The notes under the pieces are model-generated. The model had not been told where the DNA came from and did no database searches. It saw nothing but the letters and a program-made list of their open reading frames with translations. The position numbers and the translations under genes are program-made. Positions 19,229 through 31,200 of a stretch of DNA of 64,000 nt are shown here, piece by piece. Each line of letters begins with the position of its first letter. Within the stretch, counting starts at the first letter, position 1. Source of the stretch: Alsobacter metallidurans. GTDB lineage: Bacteria; Pseudomonadota; Alphaproteobacteria; Rhizobiales; Beijerinckiaceae. The stretch lies in NCBI RefSeq assembly GCF_014636935.1, contig NZ_BMES01000001.1, positions 847,383 to 911,382 of the forward strand. The letters are read 5' to 3'.

Positions 19229-22200
19229 TTATGCCGCGATGACGTGCAGCTTGGCGATCAGCGTCGTGTGGGCGTCGTCCGTGTAGAAATCGTAGTTCGT
19301 CGTGTTGCCCGAGACCGAGCTGACATAGCGGCTGGCCGAGTCCGCGATCGCGATCACATCGCCGCCCGAAAGGTTGACGTTGATCGTCAGGTCCTTGCCG
19401 GCGTCCGTCATGGCGGAGATCTGTGCGCCGCTCAGCGTCAGATTGGCGTTGATGTCGGTCTGCCGAAAATCGAGCGTTTCGACATTGGTTAGCGCCGCCG
19501 CGAGGTCAGCGCCCGTGAAGGACGAGCCCGAACCGGCCGCGATCGTGACCGTGTCCGAGCCGACGCCTCCATCGATGCGCGCCCCGATCGCCAGGAAACT
19601 GCCGTCGATCGTGAACGCGTCAGTTCCGGCGCCGCCGCTGAGCGTGTCCGCTCCGCCGCCGCCGATCAGCGTGTCGGCAAAAGAGCCGCCGGTGAGCACG
19701 TTGGCGGCGCTCGTGCCGGTGAGCACGTTTGAGGCGCTCGCCGCGCCGATGATGTTCTCGACACCCGACAGAATGTCGCCCGCTGCATCGCCGCCGGATT
19801 GGGAGGTGGAGAGGTTGAGGTTGACGGTGACGCCCGCGCTCGAGGCGGAGTAGTCGACCGTGTCGACATTGGCGCCCCCGACGAGGCTGTCCGCGCCGCC
19901 GCCGCCGACCAGCGTGTCGTTGCCCGCGCCGCCGATCAGCGTGTCGACTTGCGCGCCGCCCGTGAGAACGTTGTTCGCGCCGTCGCCGGTGAGCATGTTT
20001 GAGGCGTTGGCCGCGCCGAGGACGTTCTCGACGCCGCTGATCATGTCGCCCGCCGCATCGCCGCCGCTCTGGCTGGTGGCGAGCGACAGGTCCACGGTGA
20101 CGCCGCTCGTCGAGGCGGCGTAGCTGGCGAGATCGATGCCGCCGCCGCCGATCAGCAGGTCAGCGCTTGCGCCGCCGATGAGCGTGTCGGCCCCAGCGCC
20201 GCCGATGAGCGTGTCCAGTCCTGCGCCTCCGTCGAGCAGGTTGTTGGCCGTGTCTTCGATGACGCGGACATTGTCGATGTAAAGGTCGGTGATCGTCCCG
20301 GCGGCCGAGGTCTGGGCGAACAAGATGGTGGTCGTCGTGCCAGTGGCCGTAAACGTGATCACGTTGGTGGCGTAGCCTGAGGTCGGGGCGTTGATCGCAG
20401 TGGTCTGGCCCCCGACCGTCACGGTCCCGGCGTTTGTACCGGGGTCCATGGCGTCAAACACGAGCGTGTAGGTCTGGCCGATCACGGTCGTCAGGTTCTG
20501 CGCGACGCCGTTGCTCTGGTTGGGGGTGGGGCCGCCGATCGCGAGGGATTGGGAACCTTCGCTCGAGGAGCCCGCGACCTGGTTCGAGAATCCCCAGAGT
20601 GAGTACCATTGTCCGCCAAGCACGTTGGTGCCGCCGGTTCCGCCGGCCTCGAACCCGCCATTCGACACAATGTTGCGGCCAGCGTAGAGCGTGTCGTTGC
20701 CTCCCGCGCCGGACAGCGTGTCGGCGCCCGCGCCGCCGATCAGCGTGTTGGCGCTGCCGTCGCCCGTCAGCGCGTTAGCGCCGGTGGCCGAGCCCGTGAC
20801 GTTGGTCATGCCGGCGACGACGTCGCCCTGTGCCTCGCCGCCGGCGTAGGACCCGGAGGTGAGGTTCACCGTCACCCCCGAGGCCGAGCGAGAATAGTCG
20901 ATCGTGTCGACGCCGCCGCCGCCCGTGATGGTGTCGGCCGCGAGGCCGCCCGCGAAGACGTTGTTGGTCGCCGTGCCGGTGAGCACGTTGCCGCCGACCG
21001 CCGCGCCGAACACGCCCTCGATGTTGGCGAGGATATCGCCCTGGGCGTCGCCGCCCGATTGCGAGGTGGCGAGGCTGAGGTTCACCGTCACGGCGCTGGC
21101 CGAGGTGCGGTAGTCGGACACGTCGAGATCGGCGCCGCCGTCGAGGGTGTCCCCGCCGCCGGCTCCGATCAGCGTGTCGGCGCCAAACAGGCCAAGGAGC
21201 GAGTCATTGCCGGCCAAGCCCACGATCATGTTGTCGCTGGCGTTTCCGGTGCCGAAGAAACCTCCGATCCCGTTGTAGATCATGTTCTCGATGTTGGCGC
21301 CCAGCGTCCAGCCGGGTCCGCGTACTGTATAAAGAGTATCGATCCCTTCTCCCGCGTTCTCCGTCGTTCCCGTGCTGCCTGTCCCCGTCAGATAGGTGTC
21401 GTTGCCGGCGCCGCCCGTCATGAGACCGCCCGCGCCGCTCGGCCGCATGCTGGTGTCGAGCACGTCGTCGCCCGCGCCGCCGAAGAGGCTTTCGTTGGTG
21501 GCTCCCGTCGAGCCCAGGAGGGTGTCGTTGAAATCCGAGCCCACCACGGCGAGGATGCCCGAGAGGATGTCGCCCTGGGCGTCGCCGCCCGATTGCGCCG
21601 TCGACAGGCCGAGATTGATGCTGACGGCGGCCGACGAGCCGACATAGCTCGCCGTGTCGGAGCCGCCGCCGCCTGTGATCCGGTCCGCGCCCGCGCCGCC
21701 GATGATGACGTCGTTGCCGGAGCCACCGTCGATGGTGTCGGCGCCAGCGCCAGCGACGACAACATCGTTGCCGACGCCGCCGTTGATGGTGTCGTCGAAG
21801 CCTCCGCCCACGATGGTGTCGTTGCCACTATCGCCGTTGAGGACGTTGGCGGCCGTATCCTCCATTACCCGGACGGCGTCGATGGAGATGTCGCCGCCAA
21901 CCGGCGCCGTGACCTGGGTGAAGGAGATCACCGTGGACGTACTGGAGGCCGTGAACGAGAAGGTGTTGAAACTCTGTGTCCCCATCGTCACCGAATAGGT
22001 GACGCCGGCGGCGTCGACGCGCAGCGTATCGGGGCCGTTCCCGTTCTGGACCGCATCGAAGGTGACGACGTATGTCTGGCCGACCGTGGTGGCCAGGGTC
22101 TGGGACACGACGCTGCCCGCTGCCGTTGTTCCGCCCCCCAGCAGCAGGCCGAGCGTACCTTCCGACGGCTTGGTCGTGTGCAGGATGGAGGCGCCCGCGT

Positions 22201-25200
22201 CTTGGCTCCACCCCGTCGGGAATGCGCCCTGCACGCCTGTTTCAAAACCGCCATTCACCACGAGGTTGCGACCGCCGAAAACGCGATCGTCGTTGCTGCC
22301 GCCCGAGATCGCATCCGCGCCGAGCCCACCCGTGAGAGTGTCGTTCGAACCACCGCCCGTGATCACGTTCGCGGCCGCCGTGCCGGTGATCAAGTTCGAG
22401 GCGTTGAGCGATCCCACCACGTTGGTAATGCCAGACAGGATGTCCCCGGCCGCATCGCCGCCCGACTGCGAGGTCGCCAGAGTGAGGTCCACGGTGACGC
22501 CGGCCGTGGAGGCGGAATAGTCGACCGTGTCGACGCCGCCATTGCCCACGATCGTATCGGCGCCCGCGCCGCCGAAAAAGGTGTCGTTGCCCGCGCCGCC
22601 CGTCATGGCGTTGGCGCCGGTCGTGCCGGTGAGCACGTTCGCGCCGGTGGCGGAACCGATCACGTTCTCGATGCCCGACAGGACGTCACCCGCCGCGTCG
22701 CCGCCGCTTTGGCTATTGGCGAGGCTGAGGTTGACCGTGACGCCCTGAACGGACGTGGTGTAGTCCACCGTGTCGGTTCCGGCTCCGCCCGCGAGCGTGT
22801 CGGCGCCTGCGCCGCCAATCAGCGTATCGTTGGCGACGCCGCCTGTAAGGACGTTGTCGCCCGTGTCCCCCTTCAGGATGTTCGACCCGTTCGTGGCGCC
22901 GATCACGTTCTCGATCGACGTCAGCCTGTCACCGTCGCTCGCGGTTCCGGCCGTGAGGTCGACGACGATCCCCGTCGCCGTATAGGCCGTGACATTGTCG
23001 ATCGTGCCGTTGAAACGCGTCCCGGAGGCTTCGATGCTCAGGAAGGTATTCGTGGCCACGAACGTGCAGGTCAGGGTTCCTGAGCCGCTCAGCGTGCCGG
23101 AGACGTAGATGATGTTCGTCCCGTTTGTGCTGCCGTTCGTGACGCGCAGGAAACCCGTGTTTGCGCCGCTGTAGGCGTAGTCGAATGACACCGTATAGGT
23201 TTGCCCGACCACGAAGACGTTGCTTTGCTGAACCACCTGCGCGGCGTTCGAGGCAGTCAGGTTTCCGGCGACGGTGTCGATCGAAACGCCCGCGAATGTC
23301 GTCCAGTTCGTGGCCGCGTTGAACGACCCATTCTGGACCACGTTCGCGCTCAGCGCTCCCGTGGCGACCACCATGGCGCTGTAGTCCCCCGTGTCGGTTC
23401 CGCCGCCGCCGTTCAGCGTATCGGAGCCCGCGCCTCCTGACAGCGTGTCGTTGCCCGAGCCGCCGGTGAGCACGTTGGCGCCCGCGTCGCCGGTCAGGAC
23501 GTTGGCCGCCGTGGCCGAACCGATGACGTTCTCCATGCCGCTCAGCACGTCGCCGGCCGCGTCGCCGCCCGCCTGCGCAAGCGCCGACGTAAGGTTGACC
23601 GTGACGCCCGCGGTGGAGAGCGCGTAGTCGACCGTGTCAGAGCCCGCGCCGCCGAACATCGTGTCGTTGCCGGCGCCGCCCACGAAGGTGTCGTTGCCTG
23701 TTTCGCCCCGTATCCAGTCGTTGCCGAGGCCGCCGTCGAGCACGTCGGCGCCGCCGCCGCCCATCACGCTGTCGTCGCCGCCGCCGCCGATCAGCGTGTC
23801 GCTCGCCGTCGTGCTGGCCGCCGTGACCTGGATGTTGCGAACGATATCGTCGACCGAGGCGATGCCGGACATCGTCAATGTCAGGACGGTCGCCGTGCCG
23901 GTCGCCGTGAACGTGTAGGTGTAGTTCGAAAAGGTTGCGAGCCCAAGCGACGGTGTGGTCTGGCTGAGCGCCACGCCGCCTGAGGTAACCGTAACGGCGA
24001 TGGCCGAGGCGCCGGTGCCTCCCGCCGCGCGCGTAGCGTCGAAGCTGATCGTGTAGGTCTCGCCGATGACCGTCGTCAGCGTCTGCGTCGCAGTGCCCGT
24101 CACGGGGGCGCCCGGACCGAGGAGGAGTCCGCCCGCCGTGTCATAGGACGAATTGCTGAGCGTCCAGCCGGTGACGCCGCCGAGGCCGGCGCCGTTGCGC
24201 ACGAGGTTTTCGCCGAACAGGATGTCGGTTCCGGCTCCGCCCGTGAGGACATTCGCGCCCGTCGTTCCGGTCAGGGCGTTGGCGACCGTGGAGGCGGGAA
24301 GCCCGGTATAGACCGTCCAGGCGCCCGCCGTCGCCGTCGCCGCGCCGGTGACGTTCTCGATCGTGATCAGCCGGTCGCCGGCGGCGTCGCCGCCCACCTG
24401 CGAGGTGGTGACATTAAGGTCCACATAGACGGCCGCCGCCGAAGTCGAGTAGTCGGCGAGGTCCGTGCCGCCGCCGCCGATCAGCACGTCCGCGGCGCCT
24501 CCGCCGATCAGCGTGTCATTGCCCGCTCCGCCCGCCATCGTGTCCGCGCCGGCGGTCGCCACGCCGGTAAGGTCGTCGCCGATCAGCAGCGTGTTCGCCG
24601 TCGAGTCGAGCACCCGGATAGCGTCGAGGGCGACATCGGAGGTGGGTGCTAAGTTCGTCAGGTGCGTGAAGGTCAGGGCCGTCGACGTGCTCGTGGCCGT
24701 GAAGGTGACCGAGTAGGTCGTCCATGTGGTCGTCTCATTGACGACGAGCGATTGGTTTCCCGCGTCCACCCGCACCGTGTCCACGCTGTTGGCCCACAAT
24801 CTGGTGTCGAACACCAGCGTGTAGGTCTGCCCCGCCACCGTCGCGAGATTCTGCGACAGCACGTTGCCGAAACCTGGACCGCCGAAGCCGTCCATGGCGT
24901 AGCCCTGGGTGCCTTCCGAGGCGTAGTTGCTGCTCCACGCTCCGCCATAGATGTTGCCCGACATGGTCCAGCCGGCAGGCGCCCCCTGGATCATGGTGCT
25001 GCCCTGGAAGCCGCCGTTCACCACCAGGTCGCGCCCGGCGAACATCCGGTCCGCGCCGCCGCCGCCGATGAGCGTGTCGAGCCCTCCGCCGCCCATGATC
25101 GTGTCCACCCCGGCGCCGCCGGTGAGCACGTTGGCGTTGGCGTCGCCGGTGAGGGCGTTGGCCACGGTGGCCGAGCCCGTGACGTTCTCGATGCCGGTCA

Positions 25201-28200
25201 GCACGTCGCCCAGGGCGTCGCTGGCGCCGCCGACCTGCGCGGTCGCGAGCGTCAGGTCCACGGTGACGCCCGTGGTCGAGGCCGAATAGTCGGCGAGGTC
25301 CACGCCGCCGCCGCCGATCAGCACGTCCGCCCCCGCGCCGCCGATGAGCGTGTCGGCGCCGCCGCCCCCGACCAGGGTGTCGACGCCCACGCCGCCGTCG
25401 AGCAGGTTCCCTGCCGTGTCGTCGATGATGTGGACGTTGTCCAGGGCGATGTCGCCGGCGCCGCTCGTATGCGTGAAGGTGAGCGTCGAGGATGCGCCGG
25501 TCGCCGTGAACGTCACCGAATAGACGTTCCAGGCGTTGAACGCGGGAGCGAACGTGGCGAGTTGTCCGCCGGCGTTGACCAGCAGCAGGTCGTTCGACGC
25601 GGTCGCGTTCTCGCGCGCGTCGAACACGACGGTGTAGCTCTGGCCGGCGACGGTCGCCAACGTCTGCGCGATCGAGCTGCCGGCGGCGCTCGTACTGAAG
25701 TCGAGAAAAGCGCCTTGCGATCCTTCGGAAACGTAGGAACTGGTCAAGCTGACGCCGGAATTCGCCGTGTTACCGCTGATCGTCCAGCCCGAAGCCGCGG
25801 TAGCGCCGGCTACATTGCCCGGGTTCAGCTCGAATCCGCCGTTAACCACGATGTCGCGGCCCGCATAGACGCGGTCGTTGCCGGCGCCCGCCATGACAGT
25901 GTCGGCGCCGAGCCCACCCGTGATGGTGTCGTTGCCGCTGCCGCCCGTCAGCGCGTTGGCGCCGCTGTCGCCCGTCAGCGCGTTCGCGCCCGCCGAGGAG
26001 CCGATGACGGATTCGACCCCCACGATCGTGTCGCCCTGGGCGTCGCCGCCCGACTGCGCCGTAGTCGTCTTGGTCAGGTCGACGGTCACGCCCGCCGTCG
26101 AGGCGCTGTAGTCGACCGTGTCGAAGCCCGCGCCGCCGATGATGCTGTCGGCCCCCGCGCCGCTCTTCAGCAGGTCGTCGCCCGCGCCGCCGTCGATCGT
26201 GTCGCCCAACCCGGCGAACAGCCGCACATTGTCGATGAAGGGCGACGTGACGTTGCCGCTTTGGGCCAACGTGTCCTGGATGGTGAGGACGTCCGCGCCC
26301 CCCGTGCCGGTCACGTTGACCGAGAACGTCGTCCACGCCGTGCTGGTCGCGCTGTAGCTGCCCACCAGCACGCCGTTCCAGTACACGTCGGCGCCGCCAT
26401 CGGTCTGACCGTTGCGACGGGCGAGGTCCAGCATCAAGGTGTAGACTTGGCCATTCGCCGTGCTGACGGTCTGCGAAAGGGCGTCCACGCCCGAGGTGTT
26501 GTCGAGGTCCAGGTAGCTGAATCCATCGGACGCCTGCTGACCCTGATAAGTGTTCAGCGTCTCGACCTTGCCCGCGCCGTTCCCGCCGGTCCAGCCGGTC
26601 ATTGTGACGGAGCTGGCGAGGCCATATCCTGGGGCGCCCGTCTCGAAGCTGCCGTTGACCAGCAGGTTCGTCACCGAGACCGCCGTCAGGGTGTCGTTCT
26701 GGTCGCCGCCCGTGAGTGCGTTCGCGTTGACATCGCCCGTAATCACGTTCGCGGCGTTGAGCGAGCCAGTGACGTATTCCACTCCCGACAGCACGTCCCC
26801 CTGCGCGTCGCCGCCGCTCTGCGACGTGGCGAGCCGCAGATCGACCGTCACCCCCGCGACCGAATTCGTGTAGTCGGCAAGGTCCGCCGCTCCGGCTCCG
26901 CCAACAAGCGTGTCGGCGCCCGCGCCGCCCGCCAGCGTGTCGGCGGCCGATCCGCCCACCAGACTGTTGGCGCCGCCGTCGCCCGTGAGCCTGTTGGCTC
27001 CTGTGGCCGAGCCGACGACATACTCGACGCCCGACAGCACGTCGCCGGCCGCCAAGCCGCCGCTTTGCCCGGTCGTGGTGTTGTTGAGGTCAACGATGAC
27101 GCCTGCGCCGGTTGAATAGTTGACGGTGTCGCCCGTCCCGGCTCCGCCAGCGAAGCTGTCCGCGCCCGCCGATCCCACCATGGTGTCGTTGAGCAGCCCG
27201 CCCGTGAAACTTTCGCCGGCGCCGCTGCCCTTGAAGCTGTTGGCGAAGCTCGAGGCGCCGATCACCACGTCGACGTTGCGCAGAACGTCGCCTTCCGCGT
27301 CGCCGCCCGTCTGGGAGGTCGCCACACTGAGGTCGATGGTGATTCCCGCGCCCGAAGCCGCATAGTTGACGAGGTCGAGGCCGCCCGAGCCGCCGTCCAT
27401 CGTGTCGGCCCCGGCGCCGCCCATGAATGTGTCGGCGGCCGCGCCGCCAACCAGCGAGTTGCCCGCACCGTCGCCCGTGAAGCTGTTCGCCTGGGTGGCC
27501 GAGCCGATCACATACTCGATGCCCGAAAGCACGTCGCCGGCCGCCAGGCCGCCGGCCTGGCCGGTCGTGGAATTGCGCAGGTCGATCGACACGCCGCCGC
27601 CGGCCGAATAGTCAGCCACGTCGGCGAGGCCGCCGAGGCCCAGCAGCGTGTCCGCGCCGATGCCGCCCACGAAGGTGTCATTGCCGGCGCCGCCGGTCAG
27701 CGCATTAGCGTTGGCGTCGCCCGCAAGGCGGTTCGCGGCGGTGGCCGAGCCTGTGACGTTCTCGATGCCGGAGAGGATGTCTCCTGCGGCGTCCCCGCCC
27801 GCCTGGGCCGTCGCAAGCGATAGATCAACCGTGACGCCGTCCGCGGAAGCGGAGTAGTCGGCCTGATCCGTCCCAAGTCCGCCCACCAACGTGTCGGCCC
27901 CGTCGCCGCCGCTGAACGTGTCGTCGCCCGAGCCGCCCACAAGATTGTTCGCGGCGCTGTTGCCCGTGAGCCTGTTCGCGCCGGTGGCGGAGCCCGTCAC
28001 GAACTCGATGCCCATAAGCTCGTCGCCCTGAGCGTCTCCGCCCGACTGGGCCGAGCTCAGCGTCAGGTTGACGGTGACGCCCGTCGCGGAGGCGGAGTAG
28101 TCCGCCTGGTCGGCGTCGCCGCCGCCGCCCACGAGCGTGTCGGCCCCAAGCCCGCCGGTGAGTGTGTCGTCGGCGGAGCCGCCCACGAGGCTGTTCGCCC

Positions 28201-31200
28201 CGTCGTCGCCCGTCAGCCGGTTGGACGCGGAGGCCGAGCCGATCACATCCTCAACCCCCGACAGCACGTCGCCAGCCGCCAAGCCGCCGAACTGCCCGCT
28301 TGCGGTGTTGCGGAGGTCAACCGTGACGCCCGCGCTCGCGGAGTAGTCCACGACGTCCGCTGTTCCGCCCAGGCCCAGCAGGGTGTCGGAGCCTACTCCA
28401 CCGATAAACGTGTCGTCGCCCAGGCCGCCGGTCAGAATGTTGGCGGCATCATTGCCTGCGAGGCGGTTGGAGGCCGTTGCGGAGCCCGTCACGTTGGCGA
28501 TCCCGACGAGGATGTCGCCCTGTGCGTCGCCGCCCGATTGCGACGTGGCCAGCGAGAGGTCCACCGAGACGCCGACCGTCGAGGCGGAATAGTCGGCAAG
28601 ATCGATCCCACCTCCGCCCGTGAGTGTGTCCGCGCCGCCGGCGCCGATCAGGGTATCGTTGGCCGCTCCACCCGTCAGCGCGTTATCGAAACCGTCGCCG
28701 GTCAGTCGGTTTGAGGAGAATGCCGAGCCGGTGACATTCTCGATGCCGGAAAGGACGTCTCCGGCCGCGTAGCCGCCGGACTGTCCTGTCGCCACGCTGA
28801 GATCGACCGTGACTCCGGCGGCCCCGGCCGAATAGTCGACAAGGTCTGTGCCCGCGCCGCCAATCAGAGTGTCGGCGCCGATGCCGCCGATAAACGTGTC
28901 CGCGCCAGCGCCCCCGGCGAGCGCGTTGGCAAGCCCGTCGCCTTTCAGCCAGTTCGCCGCCGTGCTGGATCCCGTGACATTTTCGATGCCGGACAGGACG
29001 TCGCCGTCCGCATCGCCGCCCGCTTGGGCGGTGGCGAGCGTCAGGTCGACGCTGACGCCGGACGCGGACGATCCGTAGTCGGCCGTGTCCAGGCCGCCCC
29101 CACCCACGAGCGTATCCGCGCCGGCTCCACCCGACAGCGTGTCGCCGGCGTTGCCGCCCGCCAGCACGTTGGCATTCAAGTCGCCCGACAGGCGGTTCGC
29201 CGCGGACGCAGAACCAACGACATTTTCGATGCTGGACAGGATGTCGCCTGCCGCGTCCCCGCCGAATTGCGAAGTCGCCAGTTGCAGGTCCACGGTCACG
29301 CCTTCCGTGGACGACGCGTAGTCTGCCGTGTCATCTCCGAAGCCGCCGATCAGCGTGTCAGCCCCGGCCCCGCCGATCAGCGTGTCGTTTGCGTCGCCGC
29401 CCGTCAGCAGGTTGGCGCCGCCCTCGCCTTTGAGGCGGTTCGCCCCCAGGGCCGAGCCCGTGACGTTCTCGATTCCGGAAAGCACATCGCCCGCCGCGTC
29501 GCCGCCAGACTGCGCCGTCGCGAGCGTCAGGTCGGTAGTCACGCCGAGCGCCGAAGTCGAATAGTCTGCAAGGTCGACGCCGCCGCCGCCGGTAAGCGAA
29601 TCCGCTCCCGCGCCGCCGATCAGGGTGTCGGCCGCCGCGCCGCCCATCAGTGCGTTCGCGCGCGTGTCGCCGATGAGCGTGTTCGAAGCTGTCGCCGAGC
29701 CGATGACGTTCTCGATCTCAGAAAGGAGGTCGCCTTCCGCGTCGCCGCCAGACTGCGCCGTCGCGAGCGTCAAGTCGACGGTTACGCCTCCGGCCGAACT
29801 CGCATAGGTGACGAGATCGACGCCGGCTCCGCCCGTCACCGTATCCGCGCCCGCACCAGCCACGATCGTGTCGTCGCCGCCCCGGCCGTCTATCAGGTTA
29901 CCGTAGGAGTCGCCTGTTATCAGGTCGTTGAATTGTGAGCCGAATGCGCCCGAGAAGCCGTAGATGCTGTCCGTTCCGGTTCCGTTGTTGACGGTGGAGA
30001 GCCCTGCTCCAAGCGTAACCTGAACGCCGCCATTCAGGCCATTCGCCCCGACCGCAGAGGTGAGCCAGCCATAGTCGATGATGTCCTGCCAGCCATCAGT
30101 CGCCACCTCGTAGTCGCCGGATTCGGCTCCGCCTAGAATGCGATTTGAGCCTCCGCCCCCCGACAGCGTGTCCGAGCCGACCCCGCCGAGCAGCGTGTCG
30201 GATGCATCGCCGCTGCTGATTGAATCGTCGCCCCTGGATCCGTCGAGTCGGTAACTGGAGCTGGAATCGGCCACGATCGTGTCGTCGCCATAGCCGGCGA
30301 TCAGGCTTTCGATGCTGATCAGGGTGTCCCTGGGGCCGGCGCCCCTGATCGTGCCTGTCTGTCCGAGTTCGAACAGGCGATCGACCCGCGCAAACCTGTA
30401 GTCCGCAAGGTCGAAACCGTCGCCGCCGTCCAGCGTGTCGCCCCCAGCGTAGCCAACCAACGTGTCGTCGCCAGCGCCCCCGACGATCAGGTTGGCTTCG
30501 TTTGTCCCGGTCAACAGGTCTCGATAAGCGGAGCCGATCACGCTCTCGATGTCGGTCAGAATGTCGCCGTCCGCATCGCCGCCAGACTGCGGCGCCGGCG
30601 AACCGAGATTGACCAACACGCCCTCGTTGGAGGCCGAATAGTCCACGAGGTCTTGGCCATCCCCGCCCGTGATCGTGTCGGCGCCTGCGCCGCCCACAAA
30701 CGTGTCATTGCTGACGCCGCCGACCAGAAGGTTGTCCGACCCGTTGCCCGCGAGACGGTTGGCTCCCGTGAGCGAGCCAAGAGCCGCCTCGAACCCGGAA
30801 AGCAGGTCACCGGCGGCGTCGCCGCCACTTTGTGCAGCCGTCGAGGCCAGATCGACCGTCACGCCGGCGGACGAGGCCGTGTAGTCCAGGGTGTCATACC
30901 CGCCGCCGCCGATCAGCGTGTCCGCACCGGCTCCGCCCTCGATCGTATCGTCGGCCGATCCGCCGGTGAGCGCGTTCGCCCCGCTCGTGCCGGTGAGTCG
31001 GTTAGCGCTCGTCGCCGAGCCGATCACGCTTTCCATGCTGTCGAAGACGTCGCCTTGGGCGTCGCCGCCCAATTGCGTCACGTTCCGCAGATCGACGGTC
31101 ACGCCCAGAATCGAATTGTGATAGTCGGCCGTGTCGTTGCCGCCGCCGCCCACCAGGGTGTCGGCCGAGACTCCGCCGTTCAGCGTGTCATTTGCGCCGC

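Noticed and set aside
20609-23083. Long plus-strand open frame (824 codons) opposite the giant RTX gene, and similar ones at 24662-27115, 29024-29938 and 30653-31684
   Set aside because: They are antisense shadows of the repeat DNA: G/C-rich codons leave the opposite frame open, composition is Arg/Ala/Val-rich with no domain, and breaks follow the repeat period.
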